In this document: positions 1-8,619 of the stretch, piece after piece
How positions within the stretch are numbered: the first letter of the stretch is position 1
Layout of the letters: each line of letters starts with the position of its first letter
DNA from: Bacillus sp. FJAT-27225
GTDB lineage: Bacteria > Bacillota > Bacilli > Bacillales > Cytobacillaceae
Direction: 5' to 3'
Length of the DNA: 64,000 bases
Assembly (NCBI RefSeq): GCF_001685025.1
Contig: NZ_MAYU01000012.1
Coordinates: 248,001-312,000 of the forward strand
Program-made: the position numbers and the translations under genes
Notes under the pieces: generated by a model
The model's database searches: none
Seen by the model: the letters and a program-made list of their open reading frames with translations, nothing else
What the model was told of the DNA's origin: nothing

Positions 1-145
1 TTTTGCGGGCGATGACATTCCCAATTGGATCAATCCGTACCTCATCCGTTTTTTCCCTTACATAATCTCTTATAAAATAAGAAACCGAGTGTTCATATCC
101 GCATGGACCCGAAAGCCCGGTTAATGTTTTTAAAAGCTCAAGCAT
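1..145 (-). CDS. M42 family metallopeptidase, N-terminal part (runs off the window)
   Basis: The first 48 codons on the minus strand read MLELLKTLTGLSGPCGYEHS, then a stretch ending DPIGNVIARK. This is the typical opening of M42 (glutamyl/deblocking aminopeptidase, cellulase M-like) enzymes: a GxSGxE-like loop followed by D-x-x-GN. These are cytosolic two-metal aminopeptidases, but the metal ligands lie outside the window, so activity cannot be judged. The ATG at 145 has a good ribosome site (AGGTGGTG, 153-160) that overlaps the stop codon of the Lrp gene. The two are therefore probably co-transcribed and translationally coupled, and the regulator may control the peptidase. Confidence 0.8.
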   Translation of the reverse strand, partial: MLELLKTLTGLSGPCGYEHSVSYFIRDYVREKTDEVRIDPIGNVIARK

Positions 146-158
146 ATTTTTACACCAC

Positions 159-605
159 CTATAAATACTCAAATGTATTTTTGTAGACTTCAAGCTGAAT
201 GATGCTGTTCACCTCAGTGATGCTTGGGAGCTCGTTTAGCTTCAGCAGCGTTTGGGTAATATGCTCCTGAGTGGCAACCGCGATTTGCACCAGCAGCGAA
301 TACGGGCCCGAAGTCAGCGTAATATAGCGGATTTCCTTGAATTTCGACAGTTCCTCAATCGCCTCAGTCACACGTTGAGGCTGAACCTTCAACTGGATGA
401 TGGCCCCAGCCTTCACGCCCATCGCCACCGGATTCACTACCCCGACCACTTCCATGATGCCTGTATCAATCAAATTCTTATACCGCAGCCTGACTGTTTT
501 TTCGCTAACCTTCAGATTTGCCGCAATTTCCGAAAATGACATCCGGCCATCATGCGATAGAAACTTGATAATCCCCTTGTCCAATTCATCTATTTCGTAT
601 TCCAA
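159..605 (-). CDS. Lrp/AsnC family transcriptional regulator
   Basis: A 148-residue protein, normal length for Lrp/AsnC. It has an N-terminal winged HTH (MSFSEIAANLKVSEKTVRLR region, about residues 20-45) and a C-terminal RAM ligand-binding/oligomerisation domain (about 65-140) with the usual LTSGPYSLLVQI strand. I chose the TTG at 605 because AAGGAGG lies 7 nt upstream and the protein then begins at EYEIDELDKGII, the canonical family start; the frame stays open further upstream without a better site. The family senses amino acids. Coupling to the downstream M42 peptidase suggests local control of peptide or amino-acid use, which is inference. Confidence 0.88.
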   Translation of the reverse strand: MEYEIDELDKGIIKFLSHDGRMSFSEIAANLKVSEKTVRLRYKNLIDTGIMEVVGVVNPVAMGVKAGAIIQLKVQPQRVTEAIEELSKFKEIRYITLTSGPYSLLVQIAVATQEHITQTLLKLNELPSITEVNSIIQLEVYKNTFEYL

Positions 606-1033
606 ACAACTTCCTCCTTCCCGCTTTTCTACTTCCTTTTTTGGTATTAAATTGTTTTTATCAGGTTCATTTTCGGTAATTTTCTTTATTTTTAGTATCT
701 TTATTAGGATTAAACGTATTATAGGGTAGGAATATTTAAAATGCAATAATAATTCTAAAATTTAAAAACATCCGTTTTTCGGTAAGCGCTTTAAAGTCTA
801 TAGCCGCTAGGGTTCCATCATATGAAAAATTTGTCGAATCCGCTTTGGCAGTGTAAGCCATTTATAGTCAGGGCTTCTTATTAGTTGAAAAAATTCAATT
901 TACTGGATAATATTTTTGGAAATATTAAAAGCCCGCTGTTTAGGCGGGCGAGGTTTTATAAACTTTTCTGGTGGTCCCGTATTTCATAATCTAATAAATA
1001 GAGTTAGTGTACTTTTTGCAACTTGCCAACAGC
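606..1033. other. Intergenic region with a GC-rich hairpin
   Basis: No credible gene. It contains an AT-rich leader upstream of the Lrp gene. An AAGCGCTT palindrome near 784-793 is only loosely cre-like. A hairpin at 931-949 (GCCCGC / GCGGGC) is followed by a short T-rich stretch and could be a weak terminator. The tandem array described next follows directly. Confidence 0.5.
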
Positions 1034-1393
1034 CAATTAATCTACGAATTGAGTGTTGGTGGATTTTTTGACACCCGCAAACCGTCAATTAATCCACGAA
1101 CTAAGCGTTGCTGGGCTTTTTACCACCTGCAAACCGTCAATTAATCCACGAACTAAGTGTTGCTGGGCTTTTTACCACCTAACAACAGCCAATTAATCCA
1201 CGAACTAAGCGTTGCTGGGCTTTTTACCACCTGACAATCGTCAATTAATCTACAAACTAAGTTCGTGGACTTTTTACCGCCTGCCAACCGTCAATTAATC
1301 TACAAACTAAGTTCGTGGACTTTTTACCGCCTGCCAACTGTCAATTAAACTACGAATTAAGCGTTACTGGACTTTTGACACCATCCAACCGTC
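1034..1393. repeat. Tandem array, 7 units of 50-52 bp
   Basis: The word CAATTAA recurs at 1034, 1086, 1138, 1190, 1242, 1292 and 1342, and the series ends near 1393, giving periods of 52, 52, 52, 52, 50, 50 and 51 bp. Units are degenerate copies built on TTAATCCACGAACTAAGC followed by GGGCTTTTTACCACC. Several copies carry a local inverted repeat (CTACAAACT/AGTTCGTGG). The array ends just beyond the 3' end of the NERD gene. No ORF or CRISPR-like spacer pattern is present. Confidence 0.9.
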
Positions 1394-1406
1394 AAGTTTT
1401 TGTACA

Positions 1407-2330
1407 TTAAATATCTCTTCTCTCATAATATGCTTTTCTATCGGCACCTCTTCTATTAAAGGACTTCCTCAAAACATTATTAATTCTCCTTTTTGAACAT
1501 GCCTCTCCACAAAATTCATAAATATTCTTCGTTGTAATTCTCTCATTGGGAAACAGCAGCTGAAATTCATGAACATGACGGATGATTGCATCGGTTACCT
1601 TCTCGATTTCTCCGCACTTGCAAATACCTTTTTTCCCAACAATTGAAATCGAAAGTGATCCGCATTTTCCGCACCTAAGCTTTTTCTCCAGCCCCTCAAA
1701 CGTATACGCTGGAAACTTGTCATACCGCGACTCCGGCTGATGGAGTGCAACGAGCTTCTCGGCCAGGCGCCGGTGCTTATCCGTCAATCCAGGTGGGGCA
1801 TTATTTAATGTTCGCAAAAAGGGATAAATCTGATTTGGGAGAATGAAAGGTTTATCAAGAGGAGCTTGATACAGGGTAAATTCGGAATGAACGAAAGCGA
1901 TTGAAGCGTTAATGGGGAATGAAGAATAGCTTAACTCGCGGAGCAACTGACGAAGCAAGGTTTCACATCTTTTTAACTGGGTTAGAGGGTTATCAATCTC
2001 ATAGTTGGGCCTTTTGAACAACCGATCCTCTTCCGAATCGTAAACATAGTCGCCATCAAAGGTTTTCACATCAAACAAATAAATTGGATTTGCTGTAATA
2101 ATCAGCGTATCAATCTGGAACGTCTTTCCGCCAACCTCCAGCAGCAAATCATTCAGGATAATGCACTCGCACTGCAGCTGTTCGGTCAGTGCATCAAACT
2201 TCAACTCCCCTTCATATCCCTTAAGCAAATTACAATAGTGCGACCAATCATCGTCAGGCAGCTGCATTCTTGCAGCCAACGATTCGTAGATAACAAGCTT
2301 CTTAGGCTTACACCGATCTTTGTACGCCAT
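1407..2330 (-). CDS. NERD domain-containing protein with C-terminal zinc ribbon
   Basis: A 307-residue protein. The N-terminal half contains a NERD (nuclease-related) domain: GYEGELKFD at about 41-49, then FQIDTLIITANPIYLFDVKTF, matching the family's G-E and D-x(n)-D-x-K pattern, which resembles a restriction-endonuclease fold. A zinc-ribbon-like CGKC...CKCG segment follows (about 222-242), and the tail is basic. No membrane segment is seen. The start at 2330 (MAYKDRCKPKK) lies 9 nt after AGAAAGG; the upstream ATG at 2339 abuts the ribosome site directly and is less likely. NERD proteins are presumed DNA-processing enzymes, but the biological role is unknown. Confidence 0.82.
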   Translation of the reverse strand: MAYKDRCKPKKLVIYESLAARMQLPDDDWSHYCNLLKGYEGELKFDALTEQLQCECIILNDLLLEVGGKTFQIDTLIITANPIYLFDVKTFDGDYVYDSEEDRLFKRPNYEIDNPLTQLKRCETLLRQLLRELSYSSFPINASIAFVHSEFTLYQAPLDKPFILPNQIYPFLRTLNNAPPGLTDKHRRLAEKLVALHQPESRYDKFPAYTFEGLEKKLRCGKCGSLSISIVGKKGICKCGEIEKVTDAIIRHVHEFQLLFPNERITTKNIYEFCGEACSKRRINNVLRKSFNRRGADRKAYYERRDI

Positions 2331-2618
2331 ACTCCACATCCTTTCTTTTTATAAAGCTGATTCTCACGCTAATACCCACCTGTGAAGACAGTGGCAGCGG
2401 AATGAAAACTTCCTTACACCGGCTTATTTTCAACATCATTTAAATTATCCCTTCATAAATTTGAATATATTTTGAACTTTCTGTGACTTTTTTGTGTATT
2501 TTTTCTGAACTTTATAATAAAATGAAATAAGAAAAATTATTATACTACTATAGTTTCCAACATCAATATAGTGAAAACCAATCAAATCAATTAGAAGGGA
2601 TGATGGGGATGGAAGCGA

Positions 2619-2897
2619 ATGTATGCCAACCACTGCGGGCAGGCTGCAATCGGGATTGTAAAGGAGAAAACAGGGGAGAAAAAAGGGGTCATGTATGTGC
2701 TGCTCGGCTGGCTGTTCGTCGCATTGTCAGTGATGTTCTTGCCGCTCGTATTTGGGGCAGCTGCATTATATATGGGAGCGATGATATTTTTTGACCGGAG
2801 CCGTACCCATGGAGCAATACTGATGGCATCTGCCCTGGCCGCCACTATGATCGGACTGATGCATAGCATTTTCGTCGCCGGCACTGTTTTAATTTAA
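2619..2897 (+). CDS. Small membrane protein of unknown function
   Basis: A 92-residue protein beginning MYANHCGQAAIGIVKEKTGE, followed by two long hydrophobic stretches (about 24-57 and 67-91) separated by a short FFDRSRTH loop. This suggests a two- to three-helix membrane protein. An in-frame stop (2601-2603) sits just upstream, so the start is confined to this ATG or the nearby codons; the upstream sequence is purine-rich (GAAGGGATGATGGGGATGG). The N-terminal segment looks conserved in style with short uncharacterised Bacillus proteins, but I do not recognise a named family. Confidence 0.65.
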   Translation: MYANHCGQAAIGIVKEKTGEKKGVMYVLLGWLFVALSVMFLPLVFGAAALYMGAMIFFDRSRTHGAILMASALAATMIGLMHSIFVAGTVLI

Positions 2898-2943
2898 GCG
2901 CAATCGCGTTTGCCGGCGCAACTCTAGATTTTAGTCTTGAGCA

Positions 2944-2981
2944 CGGGAACGGTTCATGGTTTCATTAGTGACCCGTTCCCG
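2944..2981. terminator. Hairpin between convergent genes
   Basis: CGGGAACGG pairs with CCGTTCCCG across an 20-nt loop and is followed by CCTTTTCC. It lies between the 3' ends of the small membrane protein gene and the acetyltransferase pseudogene, so it probably terminates in both directions. Confidence 0.55.
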
Positions 2982-2988
2982 CCTTTTC

Positions 2989-3752
2989 CTATTTCACCGC
3001 CTTTAATCGCTTCATTGCCGAATGCACCGTGAGCCGGTGATACGCAATTAACCTCTTCTTGTAAACGACTCCATAGATACCATATGGAGTTGGTGATAAA
3101 GCCAGCAATTCGTCTCTTGTTTTAATATTAATAATGGCATCATTTATGCCCAGTCTGTCTGCCCCCGCTACCATATTTTCGGTGGCTACATCGATAAACG
3201 GACATTGCTGTGTCCGGATGATTGTCAAATCGTCAAATCGATTAAGCCGCTCCTCCCAATCATTTGGAAAAAAAGGATTAGGTGCAGGCTGTAATTTATA
3301 GACAAGCAGTTCAAAGCCGTAAGGCGTACGGTCCACCTCTTCAAAACTATTTTTTTAAAATACATCTTTACTCGGTGTCCACGAAGTTTCAGGGTTTGTA
3401 ATAACGATTACCCCGGCTTTATTTTGTTCCTTTGCATCCTGAATACATGTTTGGATCAATTTCGTGGCATACCCTTTTCCCGTCACGCTAACCCACAGGC
3501 AATGGATAACCAAATAATTTTCACCAAATACGACTCGTGACGAATTTCAATCGGTGTATATTCAATAAACCCCGCCGGCTTGCCATTCTCGATTAGTTTT
3601 ATGTACTTTAACCCTTCGCCCACTCGGTCCAAAAGCCAACTTTTTTTATTTTTATAACCTATTGAATTTGGTTTACTGCGCAGGCAAAAACAGCCTTGAG
3701 TATCTACATTATCTTCGGTTATGCCTATCATTTCAATCGCTTCCAACTGCAT
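2989..3752 (-). pseudogene. Broken GNAT acetyltransferase with YoaP-like C-terminal domain
   Basis: Three stretches on the minus strand form one protein of about 254 residues. The N-terminal part (3483-3752) starts MQLEAIEMIGITEDNVDTQG. A middle part reading RVVFGENYLVIHCLWVS then TGKGYATKLIQ is the acetyl-CoA-binding core of a GNAT fold. The C-terminal part (2989-3336) has CPFIDVATENMV and SPTPYGIYGVVYKKR, typical of the YoaP-like domain. Two lesions separate them: a one-base frame loss at about 3542-3549 and an in-frame TAA at 3355-3357 (probably TTA before). Restoring one base makes the span divisible by three. Both lesions together argue for real decay rather than a single sequencing slip. 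Confidence 0.85.
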
Positions 3753-3805
3753 CTCCCCTTGTTTCCCGATATCCTACCCTTAGAATACCATAAATTACTA
3801 AAAAA

Positions 3806-3842
3806 GACGGTCCATGCTTCCATGGAAGCAGGGAACCGTCGT
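3806..3842 (-). terminator. GACGGT...ACCGTC palindrome, likely terminator of the M28 gene
   Basis: GACGGT pairs with ACCGTC, with an inner TGCTTCCATGGAAGCA palindrome, immediately downstream of the M28 stop codon at 3848. It belongs to the GGGACGGTTCT-type palindrome family seen throughout the window. Confidence 0.6.
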
Positions 3843-3847
3843 TTACA

Positions 3848-5230
3848 TTATTTATTCAGTGCCGGTACATCTTTTCTGACGACATCAAACAAGCCAGAGC
3901 CGATGACGTCAAGAGCGGATTGCATCCGTTCAACCGAGATGTTGTCTTCAATCGTGTCCTGGGGAGTGTGGTAAACCTTTTCGATGTGGTAAACGAGCGG
4001 GCTCCAGCTGTCGATTCCCATCCAGATGAACAGCGCTGCCGGAATGCCAGCCTGGTGGAATGGAACATGATCACTGGATCCGAACGTTCCTGGTAAAATA
4101 TCGGAATTACCAAGACGTGCGCCTGCAGCAGTCGTAGAGTCTGTCACGACATTCCTGCTGCCGTCAGGTGTCATCGCATATAGGTTCTTCGCAGGCCCGT
4201 AGCTGGTTGCAACCATATCCGGAACAAAGACCGCTTCAATATTGTCCCTTTCCGCCTGGGACAGCTGGTTCACATAATGCCTTGCACCCAGCAGGCCGCG
4301 CTCCTCGGAGCCGAACGCGATAAACTTCATTTCCTTGTCTGTATTGTAGCCCTTATACACACGCGCAAGCTCAAGCATCAAGCCAACACCGGATGCATTG
4401 TCGTTGCCGCCTGGAGCACCAACCACACTGTCATGGTGCGCCCCGAGGATAACCTGCTTCCCATCTCCCTGGGATTTGGCTGGTTTCGTGGCGATGACGT
4501 TTACGGACTGAAGATTGCTAAATTGCTCTGCTGTCAATGTGATGTTCACAGGGCCTTCCGCAAGCTTTTCCTTGATCCATTCCCCCTGGATAAAAGCTGC
4601 CCCAAAGACTGGAACATCTACCTTTCCAGTTAGGCTGGGATTGAAAGTTTGTCCGTAGTTGCCGCGGCTGCCGACTAGGCTTTGCAGGATGACACCCGCC
4701 GCGCCTTTTTCAACCGCATTGTTTACCTGCGCACGGTAATCTGCTGTCGAGGCCCCCCTTGCCATGACAACAATTTTCCCAGCCGTATTAGCCGGGAAAT
4801 CGCCCAGGTTCGTTCCGCCTTCCACAAAAATAACCTCTGCTGTCACTGCCTCCTTATTAATCTTCCCATTCGGGGCGGCGCCCATCTGCCAAGAGGTTCC
4901 GTCCGCAAAACTAGCAGCACCTATGTACTGGTCAGCAACCGGGAAGTATTGATATTCCACCTTGTAGCCATATCCCTTCAGTACATCGGCAATGTAGTCG
5001 GCTGACTGATGCTCTGCTTCAAGCCCGCCGGGACGCGGCCCGATTTCCTCGGATAAATAGCGGACATGCTCAATCGCCCGCTCCGCATCGACGCGCGCAA
5101 CAATCTTCTGGTCCTGAGAGTAGGCCGATTTCCCCGCCGTGTCATTCGCTGCATACCCGACCGAACCAAATGCCATCGACACCGCCAATAATGAAGCCGC
5201 TACCTTTAATCCCTTCTTGCGAAAAACCAT
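3848..5230 (-). CDS. ywaD: Secreted M28 family zinc aminopeptidase with PA domain (YwaD-like)
   Basis: A 460-residue precursor. MVFRKKGLKVAASLLAVSMA is a classic signal peptide, with probable cleavage after GYAA. A PA insert domain (about 130-230) interrupts an M28 peptidase domain. Zinc ligands are visible: H in GAHHDS, D in GGNDNASG, E-E in SEERGLLG, D in VPDMVA and H in VYHTPQDT. Order and length match B. subtilis YwaD, an extracellular leucine-type aminopeptidase with broad specificity; the symbol is by resemblance. The start at 5230 has GGGGGATTGC upstream; a longer open frame back to 5350 would bury the signal peptide and was rejected. It probably releases amino acids from extracellular peptides. 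Confidence 0.88.
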   Translation of the reverse strand: MVFRKKGLKVAASLLAVSMAFGSVGYAANDTAGKSAYSQDQKIVARVDAERAIEHVRYLSEEIGPRPGGLEAEHQSADYIADVLKGYGYKVEYQYFPVADQYIGAASFADGTSWQMGAAPNGKINKEAVTAEVIFVEGGTNLGDFPANTAGKIVVMARGASTADYRAQVNNAVEKGAAGVILQSLVGSRGNYGQTFNPSLTGKVDVPVFGAAFIQGEWIKEKLAEGPVNITLTAEQFSNLQSVNVIATKPAKSQGDGKQVILGAHHDSVVGAPGGNDNASGVGLMLELARVYKGYNTDKEMKFIAFGSEERGLLGARHYVNQLSQAERDNIEAVFVPDMVATSYGPAKNLYAMTPDGSRNVVTDSTTAAGARLGNSDILPGTFGSSDHVPFHQAGIPAALFIWMGIDSWSPLVYHIEKVYHTPQDTIEDNISVERMQSALDVIGSGLFDVVRKDVPALNK

Positions 5231-5668
5231 GCAATCCCCCCTAAAATAATAGACTACTAATCTATAAACTGAATTAGTATCAGTTATCATTAGTAGCCCT
5301 AAGAAGTAACACCTATATCCTAGCTCACCTTTCCACTTAAAAACAACCAACCATTTTACTAATATTCAGAATATTCTTGTGGTTCTTTTTTCCCGCAATA
5401 GCAAAGGGGGACGCTGAAAAATGCGAACAGTGCCAGGCACTCCCCGAATTTTCTTGTTTCACACGCATGTGTTCCACAGCCGAGGACATCCAAGTAACGT
5501 GTACCTCACCCATTCCCCCCTATCCTCTACTTCTATTAAAAATCTTACTTATTGAATCAGAGCCGCCTCCTCTGACACACACAGCTTCCTATATTTAGTA
5601 CGTTTGAATGTTCCTCTGAGCGGTTATTTCAGTAACAAGCATCATAGACCACAAAGAGGTGATAAACG
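5231..5668. other. Intergenic region between divergent genes
   Basis: Holds the upstream regions of the M28 peptidase (minus) and the ATP-grasp gene (plus). A CAAAGGGGGACG fragment near 5403 and ACAGTGCCAGGCACT near 5428 resemble pieces of dispersed palindromes. A 73-codon open frame at 5377-5598 is rich in Pro, Cys and Leu, lacks a ribosome site and is not believed to be a gene. Confidence 0.5.
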
Positions 5669-6850
5669 ATGAACGTAAATCCGAATGTAACGTTAGCTGA
5701 TATATATGGGCCAGAATTCATCCTCAATCCGCGGACCTCGTACTCGGGCTTTGGCTGGGTTCCGACTGACAACCATGACTTTGATGATTTCCGGACAGGT
5801 GCACCGCTGTCGATTGTAGGTGAGATGCCGATGGTTGCGAACGAACGTGTTGTTACGGAGGAGTCGCTTAAGCTCATGCGGCTTGCCGGAATCACTGAGC
5901 CTTCCAACCTGTATGTTTACAATGATGAGAATTCAATTAAAAGCTTAATCAACAATTGTGTTGAAGAGGGGAAAAAGCAAGTAATCAATCAAATTTACCC
6001 TCCGGAAGAAATTCCGGAAAAAGGCTATTGGATCAAGCCAGATCTGCTATCATACTTGAACAACAAGGCAAGCCTGTCCGAACTTGTACCGGAAGGCCAT
6101 TATCCGCGCAGGATCGCAGTCAAACCAACCGAGCGGGAACGGGTAAAAATGGAATGGAAACTGCCGTTTGTTTTAAAAACAGCAACCGACCTCCCGAACG
6201 GGGGCGGTATCGATGTAGCGCTCTGCCAAACGGAAGAAGATGTCAACCAGGCTTGGGAAGCATTCAAGGAAAGCGAGCAAATCGTAGTCGAGGAACTTGT
6301 TAATATCGAAAAGAATTACTGCGTTCAATTTGCGAGGACACACGAAGGTGAAATCATCTGTCTCGGGGCGGCCGAGCAAATCACGACAGATGATGGAAAT
6401 CACAGCGGGAATTGGCTGAGCGACTGTGAGGCAGCACCTGATGACGTCATGGCCGTTGGGGAAAAAATCATGGAAAACGCCGCTAAGCTTGACTATGTCG
6501 GTGTAGGCGGTTTTGACATCCTGACTACTACAGATGGAAGGATTGTCTGCATTGATCTCAACTTTAGGCTGAATGCCTCAACTCCGGCTCTGCTGCTGAA
6601 GGACAGCATCCTCAGTTCCACCAAAAAGGAATACCTATTGTATAGGACGTGGCAAATCGAAACAGATTGGGAGGATTTCTATGGAACCTGCCAGTCCATG
6701 ATTGAAAACAGGGAACTGTTCCCGCTATCCATCTACAAACCTGAGGACAACCAAAACGCTAGACCAAGAATCAGCGCCATCCTCGCTGGCGACACCAAGG
6801 AAGAAATTATTGCCATCGAAGAGTACCTTGACCGCCATGGCTGGAAATAG
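5669..6850 (+). CDS. ATP-grasp domain protein, possible amide/peptide ligase
   Basis: A 393-residue soluble protein. Residues 1-165 form a pre-ATP-grasp-like region. From about 170 a typical ATP-grasp fold follows: the LPFVLKTATDLPNGGG lysine and glycine-rich loop, the adenine-contact stretch QIVVEELVNIEKNYC, and the metal-binding end FDILTTTDGRIVCIDLNFRLN with the E/D-x-N-x-R pattern. Such enzymes activate a carboxylate as acyl phosphate and join it to an amine. The layout resembles stand-alone ligases of peptide natural-product pathways more than biotin carboxylase, but the substrate is unknown and no biosynthetic partner is adjacent. The start has AAGAGGTGATAAACG just upstream. It appears monocistronic. 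Confidence 0.72.
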   Translation: MNVNPNVTLADIYGPEFILNPRTSYSGFGWVPTDNHDFDDFRTGAPLSIVGEMPMVANERVVTEESLKLMRLAGITEPSNLYVYNDENSIKSLINNCVEEGKKQVINQIYPPEEIPEKGYWIKPDLLSYLNNKASLSELVPEGHYPRRIAVKPTERERVKMEWKLPFVLKTATDLPNGGGIDVALCQTEEDVNQAWEAFKESEQIVVEELVNIEKNYCVQFARTHEGEIICLGAAEQITTDDGNHSGNWLSDCEAAPDDVMAVGEKIMENAAKLDYVGVGGFDILTTTDGRIVCIDLNFRLNASTPALLLKDSILSSTKKEYLLYRTWQIETDWEDFYGTCQSMIENRELFPLSIYKPEDNQNARPRISAILAGDTKEEIIAIEEYLDRHGWK

Positions 6851-6874
6851 CCAATTAGGACGGTTCAGCAAGGA

Positions 6875-6896
6875 GGCAGGGAATAGTTCCCTGCTT
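6875..6896 (+). terminator. Rho-independent terminator of the ATP-grasp gene
   Basis: GGCAGGGAA and TTCCCTGCT form a compact hairpin with a two- to three-base loop, followed by CTATCTTTTT. It is preceded by AGGACGGTTC, so it is fused to a piece of the dispersed palindrome. Confidence 0.7.
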
Positions 6897-7000
6897 CTAT
6901 CTTTTTCATTCTGTTTCCCTCCCAATTTAAAAAGGAAACAAACGATTGTCTGCTCCCCCTAGTTCTAGCTATTTTGATTACTCAAATCTTATCCAATTCC

Positions 7001-8446
7001 CTACCCCTTCGGCATCTGAATACGGAAGGTGGTGCCTTTGTCTAGTTCGCTTGTGGCTTTGATGGTGCCTTTGTGGTTGTGGATGATGGTGAAACTGACC
7101 ATGAGCCCGAGCCCGGTTCCCTGTTCTTTTGTCGAATAAAACGGCTCGCCTAGTCGGTTGAGCATTTGTTCGGACATGCCGAGCCCGTTGTCTTTAATGT
7201 CGATGTAGACATTCTCCTTATCGGTGGAAAGCAACACAACAATATTGCCGCCTTTAGGCATAGCTTCCATGCCGTTTTTTATCAGATTTAAAAACACCTG
7301 TTTCAGCTGGTGTTCATCACAAAAGACGGTGACGCCACTCATGTCCCCATTCGTAACAAGCTGAATTTGGATATTATTCAAGTGGCATTCTGATTCAAGC
7401 AGCGAAACGACATGCTTGATGATAGGGAGCAGTTCCTTTTTCTTGAACTCAACAACATACGGTTTGGCCAAAACCATAAAATCATTGACGATATGGTTTA
7501 TCCGTTCGATTTCATCCATGATAATATCCAAATACATATCACGGTTAGTCGTGTGGTTTTCTTTCAGCAGCCTGGCAAAACCGCGCAGGGAAGTGAGCGG
7601 ATTGCGAATTTCATGGGCCACACCTGCAGCCAACTCACCAATGACCGATAATTTTTCAGTCCTCATCAGCATTTCCTCTGTTTTTTTCCGAGAGGTAATA
7701 TCATGGCTGATTTCTACAAAGTTTAGAACTTCACCATCAGGCCCCAAGACAGGAACGATAGTGGAATAGAGCCAATAGTAGGTGCCATCTTTTGCTTTTT
7801 TAAAAATTTCCCCCTTCCACACCTTTCCCTGATTGATCGTATTCCAAATGTTCCTGAAAAAAGATTCCGGGTGAAGGCCTGAATTCAGGAGACTTTGCTC
7901 CTCGCCCAATAGCTCTTCCATCGTATATTTTGAGAGTCCACAATAATTTTCATTTGCATAGGTTATTTTACCCTCGGGATCCAATATGACTATAATAGAT
8001 GACTCGTTAAGCGCTTTCGCAACTGAGCATAATGAGTTAATGCTAATTTTCATGTTTTCTTCTTTGAGTTTATACTCAGTTATATCCCGGCTAATGCATA
8101 TGTACGTTTCCGGTAAACCGTCATTTCCCAACTGAGGCACAATTTCATTTTCAACCCAATAAAGGCTGCCATCTTTCGCTTTATTTCGGATTGCGCCTTT
8201 CCAGGTTTCCCCTGAACGGATGGTGGCCCACAGTGTTTTAAAAAAGCTTTCAGAATGATGCCCCGAATTCAACAGGGTATGGTTTTTTCCAAGCAGTTCT
8301 TCCCTTTGATATTTCGTCTCATTGCAAAAAACCTCATTGACATAAACAATCATCCCGGTCGAATCTGTAACGGACAAACTAATTGTCCGTTCAAGAGCAA
8401 CCATTATATCATTTGGCATACTCTGAAAATCAGGTTGCACAGCCAT
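7001..8446 (-). CDS. Cytosolic PAS-PAS sensor histidine kinase (sporulation-kinase-like)
   Basis: A 481-residue protein without membrane segments. Two PAS/PAC modules at about 10-130 and 140-255 share the same LLNSGxHxESFF and KAKDG motifs, so they are internal duplicates. The HisKA H-box GVAHEIRNPLTSLRGF has the phospho-acceptor His near 278. HATPase_c follows, with N-box FLNLIKNGMEAM, G1 DNGLGM and G2 GTGLGL. The soluble, PAS-rich architecture matches the Bacillus KinA/KinE group feeding the Spo0F phosphorelay. No response regulator is adjacent, consistent with an orphan kinase. The start follows AGGGGGAAG. Signal and exact target are not deducible. Confidence 0.85.
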   Translation of the reverse strand: MAVQPDFQSMPNDIMVALERTISLSVTDSTGMIVYVNEVFCNETKYQREELLGKNHTLLNSGHHSESFFKTLWATIRSGETWKGAIRNKAKDGSLYWVENEIVPQLGNDGLPETYICISRDITEYKLKEENMKISINSLCSVAKALNESSIIVILDPEGKITYANENYCGLSKYTMEELLGEEQSLLNSGLHPESFFRNIWNTINQGKVWKGEIFKKAKDGTYYWLYSTIVPVLGPDGEVLNFVEISHDITSRKKTEEMLMRTEKLSVIGELAAGVAHEIRNPLTSLRGFARLLKENHTTNRDMYLDIIMDEIERINHIVNDFMVLAKPYVVEFKKKELLPIIKHVVSLLESECHLNNIQIQLVTNGDMSGVTVFCDEHQLKQVFLNLIKNGMEAMPKGGNIVVLLSTDKENVYIDIKDNGLGMSEQMLNRLGEPFYSTKEQGTGLGLMVSFTIIHNHKGTIKATSELDKGTTFRIQMPKG

Positions 8447-8570
8447 AATCTTCCCCCTGTAAAATTGGTACTACCCCTTGCAAATTATTATAATATACTT
8501 CTCCTATAAATTTTGTGAATATTTTAAAAAATGTCTAAAGAGGACGGTTTTTGTTTTCTAAAAACCAATA

Positions 8571-8611
8571 GGGACGCCTCCCGCCTGCCTATGGCAGAGG
8601 AAAAACGTCCC
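8571..8611 (-). terminator. GGGACG...CGTCCC palindrome, terminator of katE
   Basis: GGGACG pairs with CGTCCC, with an inner CTGCC/GGCAG stem. It lies 9 nt beyond the catalase stop codon and is a full copy of the dispersed palindrome family; a second half copy (AGGACGGTT) starts near 8541. Confidence 0.65.
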
Positions 8612-8619
8612 TCCTTTGT

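Noticed and set aside
784-793. cre site upstream of the Lrp gene
   Set aside because: Only the AAGCGCTT core fits; the outer TG and CA positions do not match.
5377-5598. 73-residue ORF between the M28 and ATP-grasp genes
   Set aside because: Cys- and Pro-rich chance composition, no ribosome site, and it runs through dispersed-repeat fragments.
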